A stretch of DNA of 64,000 bases from CAIVVT01 sp963757265 (GTDB taxonomy: Bacteria; Acidobacteriota; Terriglobia; Bryobacterales; Bryobacteraceae), in assembly GCA_963757265.1 (NCBI GenBank), contig CAVWRA010000004.1:124001-188000 (forward strand), written 5' to 3'. Position numbers and translations under genes: made by a program. Positions 17,640 to 25,992 of the stretch are shown here, one piece after another. The notes beneath the pieces are model-generated. The model ran no database searches. It was not told the origin of the DNA and was given only the letters and a program-made list of their open reading frames with translations. Every line of letters begins with the position of its first letter. The first letter of the stretch is position 1.

Positions 17640-18905
17640 ATGATTCCGATTGCACTGTTGGCGATGTGGCTTGCGGCGCCGGCTTCCGCTGTCCGGACTG
17701 TTCGAGTCGAGCATCGCGTCTTTACGGGTTTGCAGGAGATGGATGGCAACTGGGCGGCGCTGTTCGCGGCGAGCGACGGCAAGGTCTACGCCGGGCTGGC
17801 GTATCACGGCGGCGACGGTCACCTGGTGTACTACGATTCGAAAACCGATCGCATGTACGACGCCGGGAACCTGACGGAATTGTGTGGCGAGTCGCACCTG
17901 AAGCGTGGGCCACAATCGAAAATCCACGCGAAGTTCGGCGAGGGCAAGGATGGCCGGATCTACTTCGGCACCCACGCCGGTTACTGGTGGGACTACGCGC
18001 GATTTGCGACCAAGGAGGGCTACCCCGGCGCCCACTGGATGGCATTCGACCCCAAGACAGGCCACGTGGAAGACTTCGGGCTCGGCGTTCCGAATGAGGG
18101 TGTGAATACGGGCGCCTACGATCCGCTTTTCAACCGCATTTACGGCCTGACGCATCCGCGCGGCCATTTCGTGTACTACGACGTGGCGACGTGCAGAGCC
18201 GTGGACAAGGGGCGCATCAACAACTTCGAATCGATTTGTCGGACGCTGGGGATCGACGATGAAGGCAAGGTCTACGGCAGCTTCGGGCAAGGGCAGATTT
18301 TCTGCTACGATCCGCGCACCGATGAGATTGTCGAACTGGCCGCCCGCGTTCCGATCCGCGCGAAAGGCGTCTCACTCGGGCGCGATTACGCCAAGTCAGA
18401 GACGGCCTGGCGCACCGTGGTTTGGGACAGCCAGACACGCCAGTTCTATGGCGTCGACGAAAGCGCAACCATCCTGTTTTCGTTCAATCCCCGTGCGGGC
18501 GACGGTGGCGAAGTGCGCCGGTTGGGACAGCTTTCGATTCCGGCCTACGACGACAGCCGCGAAGTCCCGTATGCGACTCTCAGCCTCACACTCGGCCACG
18601 ACCGAAAATTGTATTACGGAGCGGCGGGCCGGGAGTTCGACTACGGCGGCAGCGCCTCAGCGGCCGCCGCGCACCTGATCACCTACGACCTGAAGACAGC
18701 GAAGCGCGAAGATCTGGGCGAGATGCTACTGGAAGATGGCAGCCGCGTATTGGGAACCAATGCGGCAGATACCGGCCCCGACGGAACAATCTACATGGTG
18801 GGCGCCATCGAGGTGCGGCCGCAGGCGGGAAGACCGGTCGAGGCGGCGGGCAAGATCGGCGATACTTACTATCGCCTCGCGTTGCTGATTTATCGTCCGC
18901 GGTGA
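17640..18905 (+). CDS. Secreted beta-propeller protein
   Basis: 421 residues. Signal peptide MIPIALLAMWLAAPASA. The body is a chain of blade-like repeats with an aromatic-Gly pattern (GKVYAGLAYHGGDGHLVYYD, GRIYFGTHAGYWW, FNRIYGLTHPRGHFVYYD, GKVYGSFGQGQIFCYD, RKLYYGAAG, GTIYMVGAIE). This gives roughly seven blades, so it is a binding scaffold or lyase-like propeller acting outside the cytoplasm. GTG 17631, in frame and overlapping the previous stop, is an alternative start. The next gene begins four bases after the stop and encodes another propeller, so they form one operon. No catalytic residues can be named. Confidence 0.7.
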   Translation: MIPIALLAMWLAAPASAVRTVRVEHRVFTGLQEMDGNWAALFAASDGKVYAGLAYHGGDGHLVYYDSKTDRMYDAGNLTELCGESHLKRGPQSKIHAKFGEGKDGRIYFGTHAGYWWDYARFATKEGYPGAHWMAFDPKTGHVEDFGLGVPNEGVNTGAYDPLFNRIYGLTHPRGHFVYYDVATCRAVDKGRINNFESICRTLGIDDEGKVYGSFGQGQIFCYDPRTDEIVELAARVPIRAKGVSLGRDYAKSETAWRTVVWDSQTRQFYGVDESATILFSFNPRAGDGGEVRRLGQLSIPAYDDSREVPYATLSLTLGHDRKLYYGAAGREFDYGGSASAAAAHLITYDLKTAKREDLGEMLLEDGSRVLGTNAADTGPDGTIYMVGAIEVRPQAGRPVEAAGKIGDTYYRLALLIYRPR

Positions 18906-18909
18906 AGCC

Positions 18910-20055
18910 ATGCTAAAAGGACTCTTCCTCGTTACTCTGATCGCGCTCCCGCTGGCAGCGCAGAGGGATGCCGAATACGATCACTCGGTCGTCAAGCAGA
19001 CACGCATCGACCTGCGCGACCTCGGCTACCCGCCGCTGGACGTGATTCCGTCGGACGAATCAGCGATCCGGGCACTGGCGGTTGCTCCGGATGGAACTGT
19101 GTACGGCGCGACCAGCGGGAAGCGCAGCCACTTGTTCAGGCTCAACCCGGTGCATGGTTACGTCGAGCCGCTCGGCGTGCTGCGGGACGTAAATGCGGTC
19201 CACAAGTCCCTCGTGGTCGCTCCCAACGGCGATGTCTACATCGGGACCACGCCAAGTGGCCACCTTTTGAAGTACACGCCTTCGAACGAACATAGCGACA
19301 AGGCCGGCGTGGATGCGCCGCTCGACGTCGCCGACCTGGGTGCGCCCGTTGCCGGCGAGAGCATCTACGCCCTGGCGATCGGTAGGGGCCGGATCTATGG
19401 TCTGACCACTCCTCACGGTTATTTCTTCAGCTTCGATATTGGCACCGGCAAGTTTGCAACGCATGGGAAGGTCGCCGAACGGAACATCCCCGGCGAGAAG
19501 TTTGAGAACGAGAAGGCCATTGGACGCGGGATCGCCCTTGACTCGGAAGGCAACGCTTATACGTCGGGCGAAGGCGGCCAGCTCTTTCGGTTCTCCCCCA
19601 ATGGCGGCACACTCGAGAAGTTGCCGATCACCCTGCCGGCGGTGCCAGGCCGGGAGCCATACAATCGCGTGGATGCCTGGGCCGTGACGCGCGACGGGTC
19701 GGTCCTCTACGGTGGCACTTCCGACGGCTACCTGTTCCGATTCGATCCTAAGTGTTCTTTAATACAGAACCTGGGCAAGCCGCTCAACCAATACCGCATC
19801 CGCGGTCTGGTGTTGGCTCGTAACGGGAAGCTCTACGGCGTGGGCGGCGACGATGATGAGATGGCTCGGCTGTTCTCTTACGATCCAGCCAGCGGCGCCT
19901 ACGAATTGCTGGGGATGGTGGATGTCAACCGGCGGCCGTATTACGCCTGGCAGGCCTATGTGATCGACTCGGTCACGCTTGGACTCGACGGCACTGTCTA
20001 CCTGGGACAGAGCGAGCGGAAGTCGAGATTGTATCTTTATTACCCGGAACCCTAG
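18910..20055 (+). CDS. Secreted beta-propeller protein, paralogue-like partner
   Basis: 381 residues. Signal peptide FLVTLIALPLAAQ. Repeats follow the same scheme as the upstream propeller: GTVYGATSGKRSHLFRLNP, GDVYIGTTPSGHLLKYTP, GRIYGLTTPHGYFFSFD, GNAYTSGEGGQLFRFSP, GSVLYGGTSDGYLFRFDP, GKLYGVGGDDDEMARLFSYD and GTVYLGQSERKSRLYLYYP. The seven blades fit one closed propeller. It lies four bases downstream of its neighbour, and the two probably act on or bind the same extracellular ligand. After the stop comes a gene-free gap with tRNA fragments. Confidence 0.7.
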   Translation: MLKGLFLVTLIALPLAAQRDAEYDHSVVKQTRIDLRDLGYPPLDVIPSDESAIRALAVAPDGTVYGATSGKRSHLFRLNPVHGYVEPLGVLRDVNAVHKSLVVAPNGDVYIGTTPSGHLLKYTPSNEHSDKAGVDAPLDVADLGAPVAGESIYALAIGRGRIYGLTTPHGYFFSFDIGTGKFATHGKVAERNIPGEKFENEKAIGRGIALDSEGNAYTSGEGGQLFRFSPNGGTLEKLPITLPAVPGREPYNRVDAWAVTRDGSVLYGGTSDGYLFRFDPKCSLIQNLGKPLNQYRIRGLVLARNGKLYGVGGDDDEMARLFSYDPASGAYELLGMVDVNRRPYYAWQAYVIDSVTLGLDGTVYLGQSERKSRLYLYYPEP

Positions 20056-20164
20056 GGAACTCACGAAGCACATGCTTCTTTGACTCGCTCTCATTCCAGC
20101 CGGCTCGCTCAGCGCCGAGACACCCCACAGCAGCCGTGTTGGATGACGCCCCAGTAACACTTGT

Positions 20165-20200
20165 TCACGAGACGGGAATTGAACCCGTATGGTCCGGAAA
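20165..20200 (-). other. Degenerate tRNA-like T arm
   Basis: On the minus strand ACGGG, TTCAATT, CCCGT (20188-20172) form a perfect 5-bp T stem with a seven-base loop, followed by CTCGTGAACAA where an acceptor strand and CCA would be. The CCA is not intact and the 5' part of a tRNA is missing. It may be a worn attachment-site fragment; chance cannot be excluded. Confidence 0.3.
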
Positions 20201-20406
20201 TTCGATCAAGCCCCACCTCGAGGCAACTAGCGAGGGCGTTGCACTTCAAGCCGCGGAAGTCGAGTTGTTGCGCCGCAAGCCTGCGAGCAATTCTCGCGGG
20301 CTGGAGTTCAAGATCCTGGATATTGGAAACACATCCGCTTCTGAGAGGTGGTTGGGACTGAAGCCATCCGCAAACACCATACTCCTCAATACACGATCTA
20401 AGATCG

Positions 20407-20453
20407 TTTTCCCAAGTTGGACGTCGCGGGTTCGAACCCCGTCTCCCGCTCCA
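20407..20453 (+). other. 3' half of tRNA-Gly(CCC), attachment-site remnant
   Basis: TTCCCAA (20409-20415) is a glycine anticodon loop with CCC. It is followed by the 3' anticodon stem strand, a T arm (CGGGG-type stem with TTCGAAC loop) and the acceptor strand TCTCCCGC ending TCCA at 20453. This matches the end of bacterial tRNA-Gly. Upstream bases do not pair with the anticodon stem and no GCGGGAG 5' acceptor strand exists nearby, so only the 3' half is present, again broken at the anticodon loop. The 20056-20531 gap holds no gene. Confidence 0.6.
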
Positions 20454-20531
20454 ACAGGCCCACTCAAAACTATTGCGTTAAAAGGAACCACGCCTCAAGC
20501 GAAATCGCACGCTGACTCCACAAGACTCCAC

Positions 20532-20930
20532 TCATGACTTTCGTCTCCTAGAACCTTCGGGCTTCCTCAGCCAAGGGAAGCCGAAGCGTGCGGCGAAGGC
20601 CTGCATGTTTTCGTCGCGGGCGAAGTTGCGGCTGTCGCCCGAGCCGCCGCCGTGGCCGGAGATCAGGATGCCGCGGACGGGCGAGACATGGGGCGGGACC
20701 CAGAGTTTCAGCATCGAGGTGCCGTCGGAGGCGCGGAAGTCGTAAAAGGTCCCGTCGTAGTTGACCTGGTCGCCGCTGGGCAGCGTTCTGGTTTCGGCGG
20801 AGACGACGGCGGCGGTCATCAGCAACACGCCTAACGCTACTGATGCTGATGAGAATTTGCTTCTGGCGTGCCCATATGAACTCAGCGCTGCGCGGGTCAG
20901 GGAGAAGTTGTTTTCGGCCGTGTTGATCAT
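20532..20930 (-). pseudogene. Exported alpha/beta-hydrolase-like protein, 3' end lost
   Basis: 132 codons. An N-terminal export signal (VALGVLLMTAAVVSAE) is followed by the opening of a hydrolase domain: GTFYDFRASDGTSMLKLWVP then VRGILISGHGGGSGDSRNFA, where the GHGGG oxyanion-hole type motif is clear. Then comes the start of the first helix (FAARFGFPWL). The protein then ends in a basic tail (RKPEGSRRRKS). The nucleophile Ser elbow, acid and His that should follow are missing. The break point faces the gap holding tRNA halves, so insertion there probably cut the gene. The start could be ATG 20930 or a later Met at the signal. Confidence 0.55.
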
Positions 20931-21160
20931 GGAATGGAACCGGACTTTTTTTTCGCTTTTCGGCTGCGAGGCATCATACCATCAGTTGCCTTCGCCCGCG
21001 ATCTTTCTTGCATCCGTTTCAAGGCCAAAGCCTCGGGAGCGCCCGGCAGGGTCTTGGCCGGGACCAAAAACCAAGATTTGCCCCATTGCGAAGCGATTTC
21101 TCGGACACCTCTCCCTTAATTCCCCTCCGTCGACCAGATTAATTCGCCTGGCCGACGCGC

Positions 21161-21412
21161 CTACCCGGCTGGCAGCGGCAAAGCCTGTATCTGCCGCGGT
21201 ATGCTTCCAAACAGGCGCCGCGTCAGGTGGCTCTCCGCCAACAATAGCCAGTAGTAGCGGGCATGCTTTACCAACCGTCCGCCGGTCGTCGCCAGCCGCT
21301 GCGGCAGGCGAGTCGGCGACCACGATTCGATTCCCTTCGGAGGGATTAGCCGCCAGCCGTGCCTCAACCGCGCGTTGGCGGACAGGCGGTCACGTGAGGG
21401 GGAGCCTTACGG
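21161..21412 (-). mobile_element. IS1380-family transposase C-terminal remnant
   Basis: The minus strand reads RDRLSANARLRHGWRLIPP, then RLATTGGRLVKHARYYWLLL, AESHLTRRLFGSI and a final ALPLPAG stop. This ending is characteristic of IS1380-type DDE transposases. Only the last ~80 residues are left, and the junction between RLSANARL and the next block suggests a small internal deletion. The catalytic DDE residues are gone. It overlaps the end of the adjacent oxidoreductase gene by about 20 bases, so that gene's stop may have been created by the insertion. 20931-21160 shows nothing else. Confidence 0.65.
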
Positions 21413-22472
21413 GCCGATGCTCGCGACTGGAGAGATAAATTGCCTCAATGATTTCGACCACCGCCCGGCCGTCTTCGCCCTTCACCAGCGGTTCGCGGCC
21501 GTCCAGGATCGCATCCAGAAAATCTCCGATCTGCAGTTCATGGTAATACTCAGTGCTGCGGACCTTCTCAAATCGTGCGCGATCCTGGGCCTCGAACGCG
21601 CTGATCAGATGTTCTTCGCCGGGGATGGTCCACAGATCGTTCAGAGGAGGCGCACCAATCTCCGTCATGCCCGCCACAAAAGACGATCCACTGTCGGTCT
21701 CGACTCCTATGGAAGCGCCGCTTGATCCATGAATGTGCACCCGCGTATAGAGACCCGGGCGTTGAGAGACACTGGCGACGACCGAACCAAGGGCGCCATC
21801 ACGGAACCGAATGGCCGCCACCGCGCTGTCTTCCACTTCTATATAAGGATGGTTGAGGTTACTCCAATAGCCACTGATTTCTTCCATCGGCCCCATCAGC
21901 CAACGCAGGATATCCAACTGGTGGGGCGCCTGGTTCATTAGCACTCCGCCGCCCTCAGACTCCCACTTTCCGCGCCAAGGGTCGGAACGATAGTACGCTT
22001 CATCCCGCCAGTTCAGCATAGTAAGGATGCCCAACACCGGCCTGCCGATCTTGCCAGCATCAATAGCCGCCTTCATCCTACGAACCGGCTCGAAAAAACG
22101 CCGTTGGCTTATGACTCCGAGATGAACCTGGCAATGACTGGCGGCATCCAATATGGCGTCGCAATCACGCAGGGATGCGGCCATGGGTTTCTCCAGCATC
22201 ACATGGGTGCCGGCCTGCGCCGCTTTAATAGCTGTCGCCGCGTGCAGTGGAGGAGGAGTACAGACGAACACCGCCTCCACCGCCTGCTCCCGCAACATCG
22301 TCTCAGACTGGGTATAGGGTCTGCCACCATAGCGGTTCGCAAACGAAAGGGCACGCTCAGAACACATGTCGCAGTGTGCGACCAACTCGGATTGGGGCAA
22401 GCGCGACAGGGCCGCGGCATGGATTTGTCCGACCTTTCCGCATCCCACGATCGCCGTACGAACGCGCCTCAT
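21390..22472 (-). CDS. Gfo/Idh/MocA family oxidoreductase (cytosolic)
   Basis: 360 residues. NAD(P)-dependent sugar, inositol or derivative oxidoreductase. The N-terminal Rossmann fold has AIVGCGKVGQIHAAAL. VFVCTPPPLH and GTHVMLEKPMAAS contain the conserved Glu-Lys-Pro. The C-terminal domain has NQAPHQLDILRWLMG, where the His and Asp are the usual catalytic positions. No signal peptide. ATG 22472 overlaps the stop of the upstream isomerase gene (ATGA), so they are one operon: isomerase then oxidoreductase. The C-terminus (EHRPVRLPLT) runs into an IS1380 remnant and may have lost a few residues. The substrate is unknown; the pairing suggests keto-sugar metabolism. Confidence 0.85.
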   Translation of the reverse strand: MRRVRTAIVGCGKVGQIHAAALSRLPQSELVAHCDMCSERALSFANRYGGRPYTQSETMLREQAVEAVFVCTPPPLHAATAIKAAQAGTHVMLEKPMAASLRDCDAILDAASHCQVHLGVISQRRFFEPVRRMKAAIDAGKIGRPVLGILTMLNWRDEAYYRSDPWRGKWESEGGGVLMNQAPHQLDILRWLMGPMEEISGYWSNLNHPYIEVEDSAVAAIRFRDGALGSVVASVSQRPGLYTRVHIHGSSGASIGVETDSGSSFVAGMTEIGAPPLNDLWTIPGEEHLISAFEAQDRARFEKVRSTEYYHELQIGDFLDAILDGREPLVKGEDGRAVVEIIEAIYLSSREHRPVRLPLT

Positions 22473-23377
22473 TCGGGGTCCCCGGGGAAGTATCGGCCGC
22501 TCATCGATCGAAGAAATGCCAGCGACTCCCGCATTTCGTCCATCCCGTTCATGCCATCTTCGATGCTGACCCATCCACGGTATTTGTGGGCCGCAAGGAT
22601 GCTAAAGATTTTGTCGTAATCGTTCAGTCCCTTACCGGTGACGCCGTGACAGAGATGCGGAGAGTAGCCCAGCGTTCCATCGCTCTGCCGCAGATCGTCC
22701 AGCGTCGCTCCATCGGCCAGGAAGCGATCACTGGCGTGCATGCTCACGACGCGATCCGCCACGCGTTGCAACAAATCCAGCGGGTCGTCGCCCGCGACGA
22801 TGGCATTGGAGGGGTCGTATTGAACGCCAAAGTGCTTGTTATCACGGAAGGCATCCACCACTGCCAGGAAAACGTCCTGCTTCTGAGCGAATTCCGGGTA
22901 CTGCCATTGACCGTCCTTGTAATGGTTCTCCAGGCCCAGGATCACATCGCACTCTTCCGCGAGCGGAAGCAGCTGACGAATTGCATCGACCACCCAAGCG
23001 AGTCCCTGCTCACGGGACAAACCGGGATAGCGCTGACCACTGAGGACGCGGCAGACCGTGCCGCGGCCCCCCAGCCGGCGCGATACGCAGATCATTCTCG
23101 CTTCGCGCTCGACTTCGCGCTTGCGAAAGTCGGCGTCCAGATGGGTGAAGTCCGGCGAGCAACACACCATCGGGACTACAAAGCCCGCATTCTGAAGGCG
23201 TTCTGCGACCTCGTCCAGATAGTCGGAATCAAGCGAAGTGAAGAAGCCATCGTACATCTCCAGCCCGTCGGCATCGAGACTTTTGGCCATCTCAATCCAA
23301 TCGAACAGCGACATGGTGCGCCGCACCAGCATGTCATCGAGATAGCACTTGGGAAAAGCGGATATTCTGAGTGGCAT
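22469..23377 (-). CDS. Sugar phosphate isomerase/epimerase-like TIM-barrel protein
   Basis: 302 residues of the xylose isomerase-like family. Metal ligands are seen in VILGLENHY (Glu), GVQYDPSNAI (Asp), VVSMHASDRF (His) and WVSIEDGMNG (Glu). The N-terminal half has DADGLEMYDGFF and VPMVCCSPDFTH. It lacks an export signal and should work in the cytoplasm on a keto-sugar or inositol-like compound. TGAGGA lies five bases before ATG 23377. First gene of a two-gene operon with the oxidoreductase (four-base overlap). A similar but exported pair lies at 43.0-45.2 kb. Confidence 0.85.
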   Translation of the reverse strand: MPLRISAFPKCYLDDMLVRRTMSLFDWIEMAKSLDADGLEMYDGFFTSLDSDYLDEVAERLQNAGFVVPMVCCSPDFTHLDADFRKREVEREARMICVSRRLGGRGTVCRVLSGQRYPGLSREQGLAWVVDAIRQLLPLAEECDVILGLENHYKDGQWQYPEFAQKQDVFLAVVDAFRDNKHFGVQYDPSNAIVAGDDPLDLLQRVADRVVSMHASDRFLADGATLDDLRQSDGTLGYSPHLCHGVTGKGLNDYDKIFSILAAHKYRGWVSIEDGMNGMDEMRESLAFLRSMSGRYFPGDPE

Positions 23378-23558
23378 TAGTCCTCATGATCAGGTTCTGC
23401 CCTGACCGTTTCTTGTACCAGTTCGATATAGAGTATAACTCTGATCATTGCGCTGTCTAATGTGAGGCCTTGTTGCGGAGTTATCGCAAAGAAGAGTGGA
23501 GGTGCCCGTCCCGGTGGATGCCAAAGCTGCAAGAAGGCTCTAACACTGGACGGGAACC

Positions 23559-24356
23559 TCAAGCAGTTCTGAGATTGGCCAGACTCCCCGCGCGCTGCCG
23601 CGCCATTTCCTCGAAATCCGTATGATCGTGGATGTGGTGATGCCAAAAAGCGCCTTCGGCGTTGCCGCGCGGCAAGGCGGGCTCGAAGTAAGCGGGGAAA
23701 TCGCTGCAATACACCTTTAGAGCGCCGCGATAGTCAACGGCATGAGTGTAGAACGGCAGTCGCAGCGAAGCCGGCTTGGCGCCGCCCATGGCGCGGTGAC
23801 CGAGGGTCAGGCGCAGCACGCGTCCGCCGATCCACTCGAACTGCAGATGCGGAATCTCCGCGTCAGCGGGCAGGGCCACCGTCAGTGCTTCGTCCGTTTG
23901 CGGGTCCATCACGCTGACCAGCCGCAGGACATAGGCTTTGCCGGTGTCCCAGGCCATCTGCCCGTAAGGGACGGGACGATAGGCGGGCGGCGCCGCAACC
24001 TCCATCTCACCATCGTTTGACGGCGTGAATATGCACAACCTGGGCGCCAGCACGGGGAGATCGATCGTCACTTCGTGCCCGGCGCGCTTTCCCGGGACAG
24101 CGAACAGCAGGTCCCACTGCAGCCCGCCTCGCCCTGCGCTCCAGTGTGATTCCGTTTTCTGAGTGACGGAGATATTCGTTACCTCATTGCGCAGACTCAC
24201 CCGCGCCAGTTCCTCCAGCCACAACCGCCGCGCCGACCGAATTCGAACCGGCATGCCATCGCCGTCAAGCCGGCAGACCAGCGGGGCTTTTTGCACGGCA
24301 TCGGCAGAGCCCACCGCGACGGGCGGAGCCAGCAACATCAGCAGAGCGAGCCACAT
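23559..24356 (-). CDS. Secreted beta-domain protein, probably 3'-truncated glycosidase
   Basis: 265 residues. Signal peptide MWLALLMLLAPPVAVGS. The body is a beta-rich domain (DLLFAVPGKRAGHEVTIDLP, YVLRLVSVMDPQTDEALTV, VLRLTLGHRAMGG). Towards the end, YCSDFPAYFEPALPRGN then GAFWHHHIHDHTDFEEMARQ looks like the linker and first helix of a catalytic barrel. The chain then stops after AGSLANLRTA. The His-rich HHHIHDH segment is striking, but the domain it introduces is missing, so I infer loss of the 3' part. ATG 24356 follows GGTGGTAGG; the frame is open to 24443. Function not assignable. Confidence 0.5.
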   Translation of the reverse strand: MWLALLMLLAPPVAVGSADAVQKAPLVCRLDGDGMPVRIRSARRLWLEELARVSLRNEVTNISVTQKTESHWSAGRGGLQWDLLFAVPGKRAGHEVTIDLPVLAPRLCIFTPSNDGEMEVAAPPAYRPVPYGQMAWDTGKAYVLRLVSVMDPQTDEALTVALPADAEIPHLQFEWIGGRVLRLTLGHRAMGGAKPASLRLPFYTHAVDYRGALKVYCSDFPAYFEPALPRGNAEGAFWHHHIHDHTDFEEMARQRAGSLANLRTA

Positions 24357-24584
24357 GCCCGCTAGCCTACCACCCGGATCCTGTTTTGGGGCAGAGTTTA
24401 GGGGTTGAGTCCGGCAGCACCTGTGGTGGAATAGTGTTTTCATGACAACCCTTTATAGGGTGGATCGCGGACGCGCCGCGCAACCATCCATGCTCAAGTC
24501 GCGCCAGCAACGATGCCCTCGTACTTTGTACGAAGAAGGCGAAGCTGTGTGATGTGAAGTGGATGCCGGATTGGCTGAAAGGAA

Positions 24585-25631
24585 TTGACGATCGTGTTGC
24601 CTCGCGAAAGAGTTCTTGCGGCGCTTAAGTTCCAGCCCGTCGACGTACCGCCTCTCGAGTATCACCCGTCTCCAGCCGGAATCTGGGAGCACGGCGCCGC
24701 ACTGCGAAAACTCTGGGAGCAGTACCCTCAAGACTTTGGTGACCCGCGGGACTTTCCCGAATGCCGGCCCGACCCCCAGTTTATCGATCAAAATGGCCGT
24801 TACGAGGAAATTCGCCGCGACGAGTGGGGCGTTCTTTGGCAATATCTGATCTTCGGCGTGTGGGGGCACCCGATCGAGAGGCCACTCGACGACTGGGCGA
24901 ATCTGGAGCGATTCAGCACTCCGCCTGTACCTGCGATCCATGGGGAGGAATTTAACGCGGAACGAACCAGGGCGCTCGCTCACATGGAGCATTACTATCT
25001 GAAGAGCGGCTGGGTGGGCATGTTTGAAATCATGCACGCGGTTCGCAATTACGAGGATTGTCTGATGGATCTGTCGAGCGATGCGCCGGAGGTCCACGTT
25101 TTGGCCGACAGAATCGTTGACTATCAACTCCGGCAAATCCGCTACCTATTGGCGCGTGGCGTGGATGCGATCCAGTTCGGGGACGACTTCGGAATCACCA
25201 CTGGAATGATGATCTCGCCGAAGGTCTGGCGGCGGTTCTTCAAGCCACGCTACGAACTGCTGATTAAGGAGGTCCACGACGCCGACAAAGCAGTGTTCTT
25301 TCATACCTGCGGCAATGGATCGGGAATCTTGGAAGACCTCGCCGAGTTGGGTGTCGATGCCATCTGGCCGCAACTTACGGCGTACCAGCCGCGACAACTG
25401 GCTGACTTCTGTCGCAAGCATCGGATCGCCATCGCAATTCATCCCGATCGCGGCGATCTGATGATTCGCGGCCAACCGTCCGAAATCAGCGCGGCCATCG
25501 AGAGGCTGGCAGAGGAGTTTGCCGTCGCTGATGGCGGAGGCTGGTTTTACGTGGAGATCGACCCCGGCTTCCCGCTGCGAAACGTGGCCGCGCTGATAGA
25601 GAGCATCGGCAAAATGCGCAGGGGCGGCTGA
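24585..25631 (+). CDS. Uroporphyrinogen decarboxylase-fold methyltransferase-like protein
   Basis: 348 residues. PRERVLAALKFQPVDVPPLEY is the usual opening of UroD-family proteins outside heme synthesis (MtaA/MtbA-type methyl transferases). AIQFGDDFGITTGMMISP and VFFHTCGNGSGILEDLAELG match the family core; the His-x-Cys (HTC) is the zinc-thiolate type motif of methylcobalamin:thiol methyltransferases. The heme-pathway arginine motif is absent, so heme synthesis is unlikely. A TTG start at 24585 has AAAGGA almost adjacent; GTG at 24594 with better spacing is equally likely. The neighbours are further UroD-type genes and a corrinoid-protein relic. Confidence 0.75.
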   Translation: MTIVLPRERVLAALKFQPVDVPPLEYHPSPAGIWEHGAALRKLWEQYPQDFGDPRDFPECRPDPQFIDQNGRYEEIRRDEWGVLWQYLIFGVWGHPIERPLDDWANLERFSTPPVPAIHGEEFNAERTRALAHMEHYYLKSGWVGMFEIMHAVRNYEDCLMDLSSDAPEVHVLADRIVDYQLRQIRYLLARGVDAIQFGDDFGITTGMMISPKVWRRFFKPRYELLIKEVHDADKAVFFHTCGNGSGILEDLAELGVDAIWPQLTAYQPRQLADFCRKHRIAIAIHPDRGDLMIRGQPSEISAAIERLAEEFAVADGGGWFYVEIDPGFPLRNVAALIESIGKMRRGG

Positions 25632-25773
25632 AGCTGGCCGAAATCGAGAGGCTGTGACATTTTTCGTTTCTCTAAAATCAGAGTGCATACAAAGCCGGCA
25701 AGAGTTGAGAAGCTCAGCGCAGACAATAAACTGCGTTGCGCAAAGGGTATTTCCGCGCGTCAGGAGGATTTGA

Positions 25774-25992
25774 ATGAACAGTAGTGAGCGAGTCCTGCGA
25801 GCCATCCATTTCCAGAAGCCGGATCGCCCTCCCATGTCCCACACGATTCTTCCGTCGGCGCAGTACCATTATGGAGACGCGCTGAAAGCGATCACCGACG
25901 CCGTTCCCGAGGATTTTGGCTGGCGCCTGCTGCCGGTATCGCCGGGAAGTAAACGACCCCTTGGCCGATCACATTCCGACCAGAGGCCGTAA
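25774..25992 (+). pseudogene. UroD-type methyltransferase, N-terminal fragment
   Basis: CAGGAGGATTTGA precedes ATG 25774, an excellent ribosome site. The protein opens SSERVLRAIHFQKPDRPPM, then SHTILPSAQYHYGDAL and VPEDFGWRLLPVSP, as in UroD-type methyltransferases. It then runs into about 15 unrelated residues and stops. Only 60 of some 350 residues remain. The rest was evidently replaced where the convergent methyltransferase gene now begins (25969), a recombination scar. Confidence 0.7.

Noticed and set aside
24585..25631. hemE (heme uroporphyrinogen decarboxylase)
   Set aside because: The N-terminal PxWxMRQAGR-type signature of heme enzymes is missing and the HTC motif points to methyl transfer.
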